From the NCBI RefSeq assembly GCF_003675895.1, contig NZ_ML014766.1:18327-82326 (forward strand): a stretch of DNA of 64,000 nucleotides. The letters are read 5' to 3'. The notes beneath the pieces were generated by a model. The model worked only from the letters and a program-made list of their open reading frames with translations. It searched no databases and was not told the origin of the DNA. The position numbers and the translations under genes were made by a program. Source of the DNA: Parashewanella curva. GTDB lineage: Bacteria; Pseudomonadota; Gammaproteobacteria; Enterobacterales; Shewanellaceae. Of the stretch, positions 42,933 through 53,046 are shown piece after piece (the first letter of the stretch is position 1; every line of letters starts with the position of its first letter).

Positions 42933-44566
42933 AACGACTCTTAACATTATTTATTCTATTGGTCAGCACTTCCTCTCCTGCTCTGGCTATTACAAAAATA
43001 GAATCATCGGTTGATAGAAACCCTGTTGTTAAAGGCGAGTATTTCATTTTAAACGTTACCGCTGATGACGAAGTTGAAGGCAAAACTCTCAACACCTCTG
43101 CCCTACTCAAAGATTTTATTGTCGGACGTACTAGCGTGAGTCGAAGCACTCAAATCATCAACTTCGACGCTAAACGAGAAACCCGCTGGCAAATTCTGTT
43201 GGCTCCGAAACACAAAGGTATCGTGAAGATCCCTAGCTTCGAAATCGACAATGTAAAATCGAATGAAATCGCTCTGCAAGTCGTTTCGGATGCAAATGCT
43301 AAGCAGAAGAATAAAGACGTTTACATCATCACTTCACTGAATCACCAGCAAGGTTACGTTGGCCAGCTTTTGCTTTACACCATGAAGCTTTACCTTGCCG
43401 TTGATTTGCAGCGTGGGGCATTAAATGCCCCTAACATTGAAGATGCTCAAGTTAAACAAATAGGCAATGACAAAGATACAACCGAAATCGTCAACGGCCG
43501 CCGTTTTCGAGTCATTGAAAGAACCTATGGCGTTATTCCAAACAAGGCTGGTAAGTTAGAAATTACTGGAGCAGGTTTTAGTGGCGATGTGTTAACCAAT
43601 ACTCAACCAAGCCGTGGTTTATTTGGCTTTAATGAAAGTCGCCCTGTTCTATTAAATGCAAAACCACAGTCCATTCAAATCTTACCTAAACCCGCTGATT
43701 ATTACGGTGATTGGTTAGTTTCTGATTTAGTGGTTCTAAAAGAAACGTGGCCAGAAAACAAAAATGTGTTTGAGGTTGGTTCCCCTATCACGCGAACCAT
43801 CAAAATTTTGGCTTCGAATACTGACGATACCAGTGTTCCAACACTTAACCTAAGCTACTCTAACGCGTTGAAGAGCTACCCTGAAAAACCAGTACGTAAA
43901 ACTTATGTTCGTGGCAACTCTTTAGTGGCTGAAGTAAGCCAAACGGTTGCAATCGTTCCAACCAAGCCTGGCTCCTTTACCTTGCCGGAAGTTCGCGTTC
44001 CATGGTGGAACCCAATCAAGCGCAAGCAAGAATTTGCAATCTTGCCTGCAAAAACAATAAAGGTCATTGGATCTGTACCTGCTTCAGCTACACAAGAGCC
44101 TATCGCACCGCCTCAAACTGCAACAACGCCTGCACCAGTTGAGTCAGCAGGCTATTGGCCATGGGTTTCTCTTGTTTTAGCCTTGCTTTGGTTATTCTCC
44201 ACCTTCATGTGGTGGCGACAAAGTCGTCAGCCGAACACACAAGAAATGGCAATTCCTAGAGCATCTGCTCAGTGGTCTGATATCTCCATAAAAGAGATAG
44301 AACAAGCATTTGAAGCCAAAGAGTATGGTAAAGTGCTAACACTGCTCCAAAAATATGCTAGCCAACTCCAAGGAACGACTTTGAATTTGTCACAAGTATC
44401 TCAAGTGTCAACAGAAGTTCAACAAGTTATAGAGGAACTACAGGCTGCTCAATATGGAAAGGGACAATGCCAACTAACGGCAAAAGCTCTTAGGGAAGCC
44501 ATTGAGTCTTTAAATGCATCTAACGCGAAAAAAAATGACAACCATTTAACGCCTTTAAATCCTTAA
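42926..44566 (+). CDS. batD: BatD-like protein
   Basis: The 546-residue protein starts at GTG 42926, overlapping the previous stop. It has a signal peptide (MVKRLLTLFILLVSTSSPALA), a long periplasmic beta-rich part with the BatD motifs FIVGRTSVSRSTQIIN and LPEVRVPWWNP, then one membrane helix (YWPWVSLVLALLWLFSTFMWW, about residues 409-429) and a short cytoplasmic tail. BatD is expected to link periplasmic state to the BatA/BatB complex. It closes the MoxR/Bat operon. Confidence 0.9.
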   Translation: MVKRLLTLFILLVSTSSPALAITKIESSVDRNPVVKGEYFILNVTADDEVEGKTLNTSALLKDFIVGRTSVSRSTQIINFDAKRETRWQILLAPKHKGIVKIPSFEIDNVKSNEIALQVVSDANAKQKNKDVYIITSLNHQQGYVGQLLLYTMKLYLAVDLQRGALNAPNIEDAQVKQIGNDKDTTEIVNGRRFRVIERTYGVIPNKAGKLEITGAGFSGDVLTNTQPSRGLFGFNESRPVLLNAKPQSIQILPKPADYYGDWLVSDLVVLKETWPENKNVFEVGSPITRTIKILASNTDDTSVPTLNLSYSNALKSYPEKPVRKTYVRGNSLVAEVSQTVAIVPTKPGSFTLPEVRVPWWNPIKRKQEFAILPAKTIKVIGSVPASATQEPIAPPQTATTPAPVESAGYWPWVSLVLALLWLFSTFMWWRQSRQPNTQEMAIPRASAQWSDISIKEIEQAFEAKEYGKVLTLLQKYASQLQGTTLNLSQVSQVSTEVQQVIEELQAAQYGKGQCQLTAKALREAIESLNASNAKKNDNHLTPLNP

Positions 44567-44606
44567 CGACCTAAGGTATGGCGTTCAGCCCAAAAAGAAT
44601 GCAAAA

Positions 44607-45170
44607 ATGTTGAAACATTTTCGAAATAAAAAGGCGGATAGTACGGTCTCTATAGACATGATTACTAAACAACGCCGTTACGAGAGCCTAGTTCGTGCCC
44701 TGAACACTGACATATACCGTTATGCGTATTGGTTGTGTGGGGACAAACATGTTGCTGAAGACGTAACTCAAGAAACCTTTTTACGCGCATGGAAAGCTTT
44801 AGATTCCTTAAAGGATGACAAAGCAGCCAAGGCTTGGTTGATCACGATTTTACGTCGTGAGAACGCTCGTCGGTTTGAACGTAAGCAATTTGATTACTCC
44901 GATATAGAGCAAGACCATCTAGAAGATGTGTTTTCAGGCTCTAATGAGCAGCATGCTGAACAACATTTATTGAGAAGGCAAATTGGCAATTTAGAAATGG
45001 AATACCGAGAACCTTTGCTGTTGCAAGTTATCGGTGGTTTTACCGGAGATGAAATCGCCAGCATTCTTGATTTAAACCGAAACACAGTCATGACTCGACT
45101 CTTTAGGGCGCGTAACCAATTGAAAGAAGCAATGGAAAAGACAGAAACAAGGGGGCTATCGCATGGATGA
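44607..45170 (+). CDS. ECF-type sigma-70 family sigma factor
   Basis: The 187-residue protein has region 2 (NTDIYRYAYWLCGDKHVAEDVTQETFLRAWKAL) with the conserved DVTQETFLRAW and a region 4 helix-turn-helix (GDEIASILDLNRNTVMTRLFRARNQLKEAM), with no region 3, as in extracytoplasmic-function sigma factors. Met18 is an alternative start. It overlaps the DUF3379 gene by 8 bases, the common sigma/anti-sigma arrangement, so that protein is its likely regulator. It lies 40 bases downstream of batD. Confidence 0.92.
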   Translation: MLKHFRNKKADSTVSIDMITKQRRYESLVRALNTDIYRYAYWLCGDKHVAEDVTQETFLRAWKALDSLKDDKAAKAWLITILRRENARRFERKQFDYSDIEQDHLEDVFSGSNEQHAEQHLLRRQIGNLEMEYREPLLLQVIGGFTGDEIASILDLNRNTVMTRLFRARNQLKEAMEKTETRGLSHG

Positions 45171-45870
45171 GTTAGAATTTCGCCGTAAAGCTTATGCTGA
45201 ACCGCATAGTCAAGACGAAGCTTTTTTAGAAGCGGCAAACGCAGACTCTGCTAAACATGACTTTCTGAGTGACTTAAAGTCACTGGATAATAAAATTGCG
45301 GATGCGTTGCACGTATCTCCCCCTGAGGATTTAACCGAGCGCTTAATTTTACGCCAGCAGTTAAAGCAACATCAAAAAGTTAAACGCACTACAAGCTTTG
45401 TGGTATCAATGGCCGCTTCCGTCGCTTTTGTCGCGGGCGTAACTTTCACTATGTTGCGCACAGGTGAGATTGATTTAACCTCTTATGCGATTGCACACCA
45501 ACATCATGGACCAGAGCACTTTTCAGCTTCAAAGGATATTAGCTTTGCTAAAATCAACCATGAATTAAATGGCATAAAAGGGCTAAAAGGTGGGCACTTT
45601 ACAAAGCAACCTGGACAAGTAGTGTTTGCGAAATACTGTGATTTCCAAGGTATCAAAGGTATGCACCTTGTTATGCAAAACAAAACGGGTGGGCAAGTGA
45701 CTGTTTTCATCATTCCGAATGAAGATAGAATGATTGCGAAATCCAATTTTGAAAAAGACGGCTTTGAAGGCATGACTTTTGATCAAAATGGAAATTACAT
45801 GATTTTGGTTGGTAAAGATCAACAAGACTTAAATTATGTTAAGAAAGAAATTAAAGATACGTTTATCTAA
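45163..45870 (+). CDS. DUF3379 membrane protein, probable anti-sigma partner
   Basis: The 235-residue protein begins MDELEFRRKAYAEP, has a cytoplasmic N-terminal part of about 75 residues, one membrane helix (TSFVVSMAASVAFVAGVTFTM, about 77-97), and a periplasmic C-terminal domain with GGQVTVFIIPNEDRM. This topology and the 8-base overlap with the sigma gene are those of an anti-sigma factor, although no zinc HxxxCxxC motif is present. DUF3379 proteins are often found in this pairing. A strong terminator follows. Confidence 0.8.
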   Translation: MDELEFRRKAYAEPHSQDEAFLEAANADSAKHDFLSDLKSLDNKIADALHVSPPEDLTERLILRQQLKQHQKVKRTTSFVVSMAASVAFVAGVTFTMLRTGEIDLTSYAIAHQHHGPEHFSASKDISFAKINHELNGIKGLKGGHFTKQPGQVVFAKYCDFQGIKGMHLVMQNKTGGQVTVFIIPNEDRMIAKSNFEKDGFEGMTFDQNGNYMILVGKDQQDLNYVKKEIKDTFI

Positions 45871-45891
45871 TTGATTTTAAAAGTTATCTCA

Positions 45892-45926
45892 AAGGCTCTC
45901 ATTCATAATGCAGAGCCTTATTTTTT
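45892..45926. terminator. Convergent terminator between the sigma operon and an ankyrin gene
   Basis: AAGGCTCT (45892-45899) pairs with AGAGCCTT (45912-45919) and is followed by a run of T on the plus strand. It overlaps the last codon of the ankyrin gene arriving from the right. Confidence 0.85.
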
Positions 45927-48026
45927 GGGAAATGTGTTATCCAATAGCGTTTTTATCCTAGTCCCTACTTGCTTGTTTTTTAATTTGCCCGCTAATTGAT
46001 AGGCATGTTGAAGCATGGGTAATGGGGCATTAGGCAAAACTATATCCAAGATTTGGACAAAATAGTGTTTCCTCTCTTTCAGCAATAAATCCAAAACATC
46101 AACGTTTCCAAGCTCGATAGCTAAATGAAGTGGTGTCTCTCCACGGATATCAGCAAATTTCGGATCTGCACCAGATTCCAATAACAAATGAATCATATCT
46201 AGCTGTAATTGTTTAGGTGTGGCGTTACGACTTATTGCCCAATACAAAGCAGAACAGCATTTGACTGAACCAAACTTATTAGCATCCGCTCCAAATTCAA
46301 GTAATATCTGTAACTTCTCCAACTGCGCATATTCAGCAGCATACTCAATCAGATATTTGCATCTATCAAATTGAAATAGATACTCTTGGGTAATACAAAA
46401 GTCTGGATCGGCATCATGTTCCAATAAAACCTTTAATACTAATGGACTTACAGTATATTTAAGTGCCAAGAACAGAGGGGATTCACCATTATAGGCAATA
46501 AGATGGGGATTCGCATCACGCTCAAGTAATGCTTTGACTTTCTCAGGTTGATTTGTTTTTACGGCTAGATGCAGTGGACTCATTCCGCAAAAATCCACTA
46601 CATTAATCATGTATTTTGGACATGAATTGACTAATCTATGAAACACAACATCAGTGGAATGTTCAACAGCAAAACCTAATAACGTTTTATCTCTCAGTTG
46701 AACTAATGAAGAGTAAAAATAGTGGTTTTGATACCTCAAGTCGGGAATGTATGGTTCCCATTTTTTTACTTTTGCAATTTGATCATTTAATACCGAGTCA
46801 AAATAAATACCAGCATCCATTTTATGGTATAAGTGTTTGCAAGCATCATTATCATTTTCAACTTGTTCTAGATAATCTACAAAAAGAGCGAGCAAACACA
46901 CCTGCTCAGATTGAGTATCTAAATCTAAGTGCCCAGCGAGTTCTATGGGAGTTAAATCTTCAGAATTGAGCACATCTAATGCTGCCCCACCTTCCAACAA
47001 AAGCTTTACGGAGGCCACGTTGCGCCTTAACAATGCAAGATGGATAGGATAGTTGCCCATTTTATCGGCAACATTGATATCAGCACCATTAGCACATAAT
47101 AAAGTTAAAACTTCATTGTGGTCATTAACGACAGCCATATGCAGAGCCGTATGCCTATCACCTACATGGCTCGGACGGTTGATTGAAAAGCTACGATTTC
47201 CCGATTTAAACATCATCTGCATTATCATCAAACGGTTTCGTTTTGCAGCAATGTGAAGCGGTGTTATCCCCTCTTCATTCTGCTCATCCAGAAAATAGCC
47301 CTTGAATTGCTCCTCATTAATAAATAACTCCATGCATTTTTTTGCATCATAGTGAGCAACTAAATGAAAGAGTCCTGTTTTGGGCGGAAACACAACACGA
47401 CCATTCTCATCGCAATAGTTTTTATGCAACCAATGACTGATTTTAGCTCCCTTATCTAATAATAACTTTGCCATATCAGCGTTATCATCAATACAACACA
47501 GCATTAAGGGTGTCATTCCACAATTATCTATTACATTTACGTCCACCTCCTTTGCTTTTAATACGGTTACTGTTTCTGTTGAATTAACTCTAACAGCATG
47601 ATGAAGTAGCACTTCACCAGAATGATTAAAAATACGATCAGCTAATACACTTTTTGGAATCTGCTCTATTTCAGTAATATTGCCAGCTGCAATCGAATTC
47701 TGAATGAACGAGGTTGTGTTTAAATGCTTTTCCAAGTCCCCCATCAGCTTCTCAGCTAATTTATCATGCCTTGAATTCACTGCGGCGGGATCACAGCAAG
47801 GACCATACGGAGTACCGGCCATAAAGCGAGCAATGCCCCATACCAATGATTGATTTTTAGGAGGCGTCACTACATATCGAAATACACCTACTTGCCGGCC
47901 GGAATCGTAATAAATAATCGAAACTGTCTTCCTGCTCTCAAATTTCAGTCCTTGACAAAATTCATATTTGTGGTCAAAACCCCACTGTTTGTCATAGTGT
48001 AATCCATCTATTCCTGACATTGGCAA
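45918..48026 (-). CDS. Ankyrin-repeat protein
   Basis: The 702-residue protein has an N-terminal domain of about 115 residues that I cannot assign (it includes GVFRYVVTPPKNQSLVWGIAR and a cysteine pair in YGPCCDPAA) and then about a dozen ankyrin repeats from roughly residue 130 to the end, such as GMTPLMLCCIDDNADMAKLL, GITPLHIAAKRNRLMIMQMM, HTALHMAVVNDHNEVLTLLC and GETPLHLAIELGNVDVLDLL. There is no signal peptide or membrane helix. Start may be at Met1 or Met3. Ankyrin arrays mediate protein binding; it may be a secreted effector, but no secretion signal is visible. Confidence 0.85.
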   Translation of the reverse strand: MPMSGIDGLHYDKQWGFDHKYEFCQGLKFESRKTVSIIYYDSGRQVGVFRYVVTPPKNQSLVWGIARFMAGTPYGPCCDPAAVNSRHDKLAEKLMGDLEKHLNTTSFIQNSIAAGNITEIEQIPKSVLADRIFNHSGEVLLHHAVRVNSTETVTVLKAKEVDVNVIDNCGMTPLMLCCIDDNADMAKLLLDKGAKISHWLHKNYCDENGRVVFPPKTGLFHLVAHYDAKKCMELFINEEQFKGYFLDEQNEEGITPLHIAAKRNRLMIMQMMFKSGNRSFSINRPSHVGDRHTALHMAVVNDHNEVLTLLCANGADINVADKMGNYPIHLALLRRNVASVKLLLEGGAALDVLNSEDLTPIELAGHLDLDTQSEQVCLLALFVDYLEQVENDNDACKHLYHKMDAGIYFDSVLNDQIAKVKKWEPYIPDLRYQNHYFYSSLVQLRDKTLLGFAVEHSTDVVFHRLVNSCPKYMINVVDFCGMSPLHLAVKTNQPEKVKALLERDANPHLIAYNGESPLFLALKYTVSPLVLKVLLEHDADPDFCITQEYLFQFDRCKYLIEYAAEYAQLEKLQILLEFGADANKFGSVKCCSALYWAISRNATPKQLQLDMIHLLLESGADPKFADIRGETPLHLAIELGNVDVLDLLLKERKHYFVQILDIVLPNAPLPMLQHAYQLAGKLKNKQVGTRIKTLLDNTFPKK

Positions 48027-48176
48027 CTCACAAGCTTTGAATGAGTTAATGACTAAACCACGATATGAGGTGACATAAAAATTAATTAGTGTTCATCTCA
48101 CTTTTTTAAGTAACGAGTACGCCCAAAAGTCTGAGTTTGATATAATGTTGAAGTTGAATTGCTTAAAAGAAGAAAT

Positions 48177-48392
48177 ATGTCTGATTTTGATAAAATAAAT
48201 AAACTCACCAGCCAATCTTTCAAAAATCAGAAAGGTTTGATAAAACGAGTATTAGCAGGAAAAGCAAGTCAATGTCCTGAGTGTAGTCATGACCTTATGC
48301 TTGTTTTACCAAAAGAATCAGCAGGTAAAAGCCCTGGAATATACTGTAAAAAAGGCTGTACTGATATTGAGTTGGAAATGGAGCAAGTCTAA
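48177..48392 (+). CDS. Small zinc-ribbon-like protein
   Basis: This 71-residue protein starts at ATG 48177; an upstream in-frame ATG at 48159 has less support. The pattern CPECSHDLML followed by YCKKGCTDIELEME gives two Cys pairs (CxxC and CxxxC), a likely single zinc site. The N terminus is basic and helical. No family name is recognised. It stands alone between divergent ankyrin genes and could be a core gene of the genus. Confidence 0.65.
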   Translation: MSDFDKINKLTSQSFKNQKGLIKRVLAGKASQCPECSHDLMLVLPKESAGKSPGIYCKKGCTDIELEMEQV

Positions 48393-48610
48393 CGTTTACT
48401 GAGTTTTCATAATTAGACTTCGCCCTGCACGAGCGCTTTCTACTCAAGGCAAAAACAATAAAACTTAGTGAGTTGAACACAACGCCAAACGACTATAAAC
48501 TTTAGTACCAGTCAAAGTGAATCTAATTTAATCAAAAAGTTACCTAAAAATCACACTAACAATTAAATATTAAGCCACAATCTATATGCATGGGTAACTT
48601 GGTAAAAAAA

Positions 48611-49719
48611 CATGGCTGTAGCACAAACTTCTTCAGAGCAGCTACACCTACAATTTGTAGCGAACACTCCTCATGACCTAACTCTTGACGGGTCTGCGAC
48701 ATTTGGAAGCACAACATACAACGTCTCATCGACTGTTCATGAAAGCGCAATAAATAAAAGAAGGGTTCTGGATAGTCACTCACGCTAAAGAGAGTAATTT
48801 TGATAATGAGACCTTCGCCCTCACATTAATACCTCAAAAAAAGTGGAATAAGAAAGACCTTCCATTAACTCCAGTAGAGCAAGGTCTAGCATGTGGCGCT
48901 GCTGTAGGTATTACGGCTGCTGCTGGTGACGCAACTTTTATCATGCTACAAGCGCCTTCATTTTGCTGCTCTGTTTTAGCTTGGTCTCCGATAGTATTTA
49001 GCTCGCCTACTTCAATCGGTGTTATGATTTGCTTACCTATAATTGTAAGCGGTATGATTGCTTCAATAGCAATCCCTGCTTTAGACTCCTTAGATGTAAC
49101 CTCTTCAGAAAACTACACGCCTCAAAATCGAAAACTCGTTATAAAGCCAGAGTGTAAAAACGTTCTCGATTTTTTAGATCTTATTGATAATCTTCCAGCT
49201 CAAAACTCTCCTTCAACTTCTGATTTTCTCAAGTCATATACACAAGAAGAAATGAATAATGCTCGCAAGTTTTATCCTAGTAAAGACTTACCTAATGATT
49301 TGCAAGATACAGATGGTCGCTCCCTTAGAGATCCTGTTTTCGTTAAAGGTTATGGTTCAGAGCCAATCTCTCTTAGAACGCTTAGGGGGTATGTGGATCA
49401 TGATGCGAAAAGCACACTAGGGGTTCCCTATTCTTATTTTCAGATAAGAGATAATGAGCAACTAACTAAAGACGAAATAAATATATTAGCCTTAATTAAT
49501 ACCGCTTTTCATGCATACGACCAAGGACTAACTGAAAAAGCAAGAGAAGTAGTTAAAGATTTAAAGGATCTTAAAGCTGAAATAACTCAAAGAACACTAG
49601 AATCGTCACGACAAGAGGTAAAGGGGACGTCATTAACGCCTCCTCCCATCGTTGTTGAAATTGGAGCTGATGAAAAAACCCCATTATTACCGATAACTCA
49701 ACAACCAAAAAAAAGATAA
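48611..49719 (+). pseudogene. Frameshifted gene for a membrane protein of unknown function
   Basis: A frame opening at ATG 48611 (MAVAQTSSEQLHLQFVAN...) runs 58 codons to a stop at 48785-48787. Another frame is open from 48754 to the stop at 49717-49719, giving about 320 residues without a proper start codon until Met at 48943. The two overlap for 30 bases and join sensibly (NKRR to WIVTHAKESNFDNETFAL), which points to a single-base shift near 48760-48785. The second part has two hydrophobic hairpins (about 48900-49100) and ends EKTPLLPITQQPKKR. It could be a real frameshift or a sequencing error. The family is unknown; a start at 48943 alone would drop the whole front. Confidence 0.55.
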
Positions 49720-49720
49720 A

Positions 49721-50284
49721 TTAGGATTTTTTAACATATTGAGTCAGGATGACAATACGAGTACCGTTGACTCGTCCTTCAATATGCTCAGGGTTATTAG
49801 TTAATGAAATATTGCGCACTGCTGTGCCGCGCTTGGCCACAAAGCTGGTACCTTTCACATTAAGGTCTTTAATTACAACAACTGAATCACCTGCATTAAG
49901 AACGGCACCATTACAGTCTACATGCTTGATGTCATCCTCATCATCATGAGCTTCCTCATCAGCCCAAGCCTGAAGCTCTTCATCAAGATAAAGCATATCT
50001 TTTAAGTCTTGTGCCCAAGTCTCACTGCTAAGACGATTTAACATTCTTGCGGCCATCACTTGCACGGCAGGTACTGTACTCCACATACTGTCATTTAAGC
50101 AGCGCAGGTGATTAACATCAAAACCTTCTCTTTTTTCAACCTGCGCTGTACAAATTGAACAAAGGGCAATTTCAGTATCTGACTGAGAACTAGAACTCAC
50201 GTCAAACGCGGCTAATTCACTTTCTGCACCGCACAACTCACATTTATCGCTACAGCGATTGGATAACTCTTTGGATAACGACAT
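49721..50284 (-). CDS. PhnA/YjdM-type zinc-ribbon protein
   Basis: This 187-residue protein (ATG 50284; a TTG two codons earlier is possible) has an N-terminal zinc ribbon (CSDKCELCGAES and ALCSICTAQV) and a C-terminal SH3-like domain (GAVLNAGDSVVVIKDLNVKGTSFVAKRGTAVRNISL), the arrangement of PhnA/YjdM proteins. These were named for phosphonate metabolism but their role is unclear. The stop faces the frameshifted gene with one base between. Tryptophan-rich middle part is family-like. Confidence 0.9.
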   Translation of the reverse strand: MSLSKELSNRCSDKCELCGAESELAAFDVSSSSQSDTEIALCSICTAQVEKREGFDVNHLRCLNDSMWSTVPAVQVMAARMLNRLSSETWAQDLKDMLYLDEELQAWADEEAHDDEDDIKHVDCNGAVLNAGDSVVVIKDLNVKGTSFVAKRGTAVRNISLTNNPEHIEGRVNGTRIVILTQYVKKS

Positions 50285-50838
50285 TTTCAACGATTCAATT
50301 CAAACTTATAGATGCCGCGATGCTATCACTTTTTTAGCCCTGAAAATAGCGTGAGGCTAACAGCTCCAACATCTAATTCTAGTATTATCCTAAAAACATC
50401 AGTTGAACGCTCCTTAAGGTCATATCTATCTAAGTTCGAAATAATTTTAAAAATTTTATTATTCCAATACTTCGGACAGTTTTTGATTGGTCGTGCCTCA
50501 ATATTTAGTAAGTCATTGAATTTTAATGAATCTGTGTTTTCAGATTCAATTTATAAAATTTTGTAAATTCAATTACTTATAAAAAGTGTCCGAACCATTG
50601 TTATTCACAAAATGGATGAATCGCTCTACGCCCACAAGCTTGCTAAAATGCCTGCTAGCGGCGTTATAACTTTTGCAAGTAGAGTAACTACTTGCTGCAA
50701 GCTAAGCCTTGCTAGTAACCATTTTTTCTACGCTTGAGAACGTAGCCAACTGATGTTTTTAGGATTAAAGAAAATTAACTAACCACATAACTCCAATTTG
50801 ATATAACTAGCTGAAATATAAAAAGGCAAAGTGATCTC
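50285..50838. other. Gene-free stretch between phnA and an ankyrin gene
   Basis: About 550 bases without a credible gene; the short open frames here are AT-rich and lack ribosome sites. It contains a perfect hairpin GCAAGTAG (50675-50682) with CTACTTGC (50688-50695) in a segment (about 50590-50760) that looks like a decayed repeat element. The promoter of the downstream ankyrin gene is presumably near 50780-50830. Confidence 0.45.
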
Positions 50839-53046
50839 ATGAGCATTGAAATTCAATTAAGGAGCGACGCATCCCCTTTGCAAGACCCACAAAGAGTAGA
50901 TGAGCCAGCTATTGAACTAGAAGAAAAAGACATTGGAGACGTTGAAAATGATGAATACGTACTTGTAGAAGAGGCTCCTCTTATACCTCCAGTTTTATCG
51001 AAAAAATTAAATGAAATCATTGATGCTCAAGTAACTGATGCCAGAGAAAACCAAGAACTAAAAGGATTGATGAAACTAGCAAAAGAGCAAGCCAAATGTA
51101 CAACCACCCTCTTTGATGCAGTCACAGCAGCCGCAAGTAACCAAAGCTTTACCTCGCCAGTTCCTGCTACTAAACCCGCTGAATCACAAAAACCATCAGT
51201 TGTTTTAGAGAAGGTAAAAGAGCGCCAAGCAAGCTCTCAAACACAGTTGAAACCTGAGAATGCTAAATCAGAAGTACCACCGCAGAAAACAACAGAAACA
51301 TCGAAAGACGATAAAGAAAAAAAGAAAGTTATCCTCATTCCGGAAGAACTGAAGGTAAAGGAGGATGTTATTACCAGCAAACGTTTTAGCAATAGCTGTC
51401 TAGTGTTAAATAAAATCATCGAATTACTAAATACAAAGCAACTTACAAAAACACAAATACGCCAACTGATATTACAATTAACGCCTTACTATAGAGGTTG
51501 GCAACCCAATGTTGAGTTTACTTACCACCGTTTACTACTTTCTCTCTCAGCTAACAACAGTGAAAAATTTGAACAAGCTCAAGCTCAACTGCTCGCTCTA
51601 GTCATCGATTGCTTTGTAAATTCAAGCGACGCATTCATCAATAATTATACCTATAGACAATCATTGAAATGTCTAGTTGTTCATGAACTAGGCCTACCTA
51701 TATCTGACTTTCAAGCCCGATGGAAAGTAAGGTACTCTGACAGAGATGCTTTATTATTTTGTAATTTAGTCCGATGCTGTATTTTTCCACTGACAATTCA
51801 ACAACTTTCAGGTGATATGGAGTCACAAGAACAGGAAAATACAGATCCGCAAGCGCACAATAGAGATAGTATTTCATTAGGAAATATCGATGGGTATCAA
51901 TTTTTTCAAGCGCAGGATTCGTCCTATTTATACAAAGCAGAAACCGACCAACAGGCTCCTGTAGAGTTAGATGATCTACCCTCTGATGTTTCTTTACTTA
52001 CATTACAAGACGCTTGCGGAATGATCCATCAAGCTATTTTTAGAGCTACAGCCTTTGAAGATGTATTCAGTCATATTTGTAAACCACCTTTAAAATCAAA
52101 CCCAAGCGTGAATCAAGAATATAACCAGATGTGTTGTGAGATTCTTAAGCTACAGCCAATCATTTACTTAAATTTACGAATTCAAGTTGATGAAAATTTT
52201 AAAAAGAATGTTTTAAGTTGGGTTAAAGAACATGAGAGCAGAACAGATCTTATTCAAACTTTAACCATGATTAATAATCCTGAAATCCGCCTTGCTATCA
52301 TCCAAAGAGTTTTGGTGCTTGATGCTGACTACGAGCAATCCTCTATTTTTAGTTACTTGCTCTCCTCTGACTATCAATATTTTACAGCGGAAATGTTAGA
52401 TAAAACTCCACCTAAATTTAAGCAAGTTGGGCTTTTGAATGCCGCAAAATCTGGTGATTTGCCAAGCGTAAAAGCACTAATAGATAACGGTGTAAACCCA
52501 AGTTGTGTGAATGATAATGGTCACACTCCTATGCAATGTGCAGCAATCATGGGGGAAAAAGAAGTCGTAGAATATCTTTACCAATTAAATACTAAATCAC
52601 AGCCTTTGCATCTCCACCCAACTCCACTTTATCTAGCGGCAAGATATGGTAATTTAAACGTCGTAGAATATTTAGTTCAAACAAACCCAGATTTACTCTA
52701 TCAGCCTAAACGCTCTCCTTTGCCTATTCATGGCGCCTGCGATTATGGACAAAACAAAGTAATTGAATTTCTAATAAAGAAATACCCAGAGTTACTTGAT
52801 GCAGTATGTTCAGTATCTGGTTGGCAGCCATTGCACTATTTGGCTTTTCATCAAAATATTGATGCTATACAAGCCATTGAACCTCATATTACCTATGATC
52901 ATCTATTAGGTAAGAGAAGCTTTTTTGAGCCCGCTGTATCTTCCCCTAGAGATATAGCCCAACAGAGTGAATGTGCAGACTGTTTGATCTATCTAATAGC
53001 TTTAGAAGAATCGCTTAAACCATCAAGCCAATGTTCTATTCAATGA
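50839..53046 (+). CDS. Ankyrin-repeat protein
   Basis: The 735-residue protein has an acidic N terminus (about residues 1-60), a long polar, charged stretch to about 180, an unassigned helical middle, and about four ankyrin repeats in residues 530-690 (NAAKSGDLPSVKALIDNG, HTPMQCAAIMGEKEVVEYL, TPLYLAARYGNLNVVEYL, LPIHGACDYGQNKVIEFL). It lacks signal peptide and membrane helix. The 3' end overlaps ogt by 7 bases in the convergent direction. Like the other ankyrin genes here it sits between core genes and may be an effector; this is inference. Confidence 0.85.
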   Translation: MSIEIQLRSDASPLQDPQRVDEPAIELEEKDIGDVENDEYVLVEEAPLIPPVLSKKLNEIIDAQVTDARENQELKGLMKLAKEQAKCTTTLFDAVTAAASNQSFTSPVPATKPAESQKPSVVLEKVKERQASSQTQLKPENAKSEVPPQKTTETSKDDKEKKKVILIPEELKVKEDVITSKRFSNSCLVLNKIIELLNTKQLTKTQIRQLILQLTPYYRGWQPNVEFTYHRLLLSLSANNSEKFEQAQAQLLALVIDCFVNSSDAFINNYTYRQSLKCLVVHELGLPISDFQARWKVRYSDRDALLFCNLVRCCIFPLTIQQLSGDMESQEQENTDPQAHNRDSISLGNIDGYQFFQAQDSSYLYKAETDQQAPVELDDLPSDVSLLTLQDACGMIHQAIFRATAFEDVFSHICKPPLKSNPSVNQEYNQMCCEILKLQPIIYLNLRIQVDENFKKNVLSWVKEHESRTDLIQTLTMINNPEIRLAIIQRVLVLDADYEQSSIFSYLLSSDYQYFTAEMLDKTPPKFKQVGLLNAAKSGDLPSVKALIDNGVNPSCVNDNGHTPMQCAAIMGEKEVVEYLYQLNTKSQPLHLHPTPLYLAARYGNLNVVEYLVQTNPDLLYQPKRSPLPIHGACDYGQNKVIEFLIKKYPELLDAVCSVSGWQPLHYLAFHQNIDAIQAIEPHITYDHLLGKRSFFEPAVSSPRDIAQQSECADCLIYLIALEESLKPSSQCSIQ

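Noticed and set aside
48411..48540. Possible third family A miniature element
   Set aside because: It shares some order of words (GAGCGCTTT, TCAAGGC, CTTAG, CACAAC) with family A but lacks terminal inverted repeats and TA flanks; at most a decayed relic.
48556..48783. 75-codon minus-strand frame
   Set aside because: It lies opposite the better-supported front part of the frameshifted gene and has no ribosome site or recognisable features.
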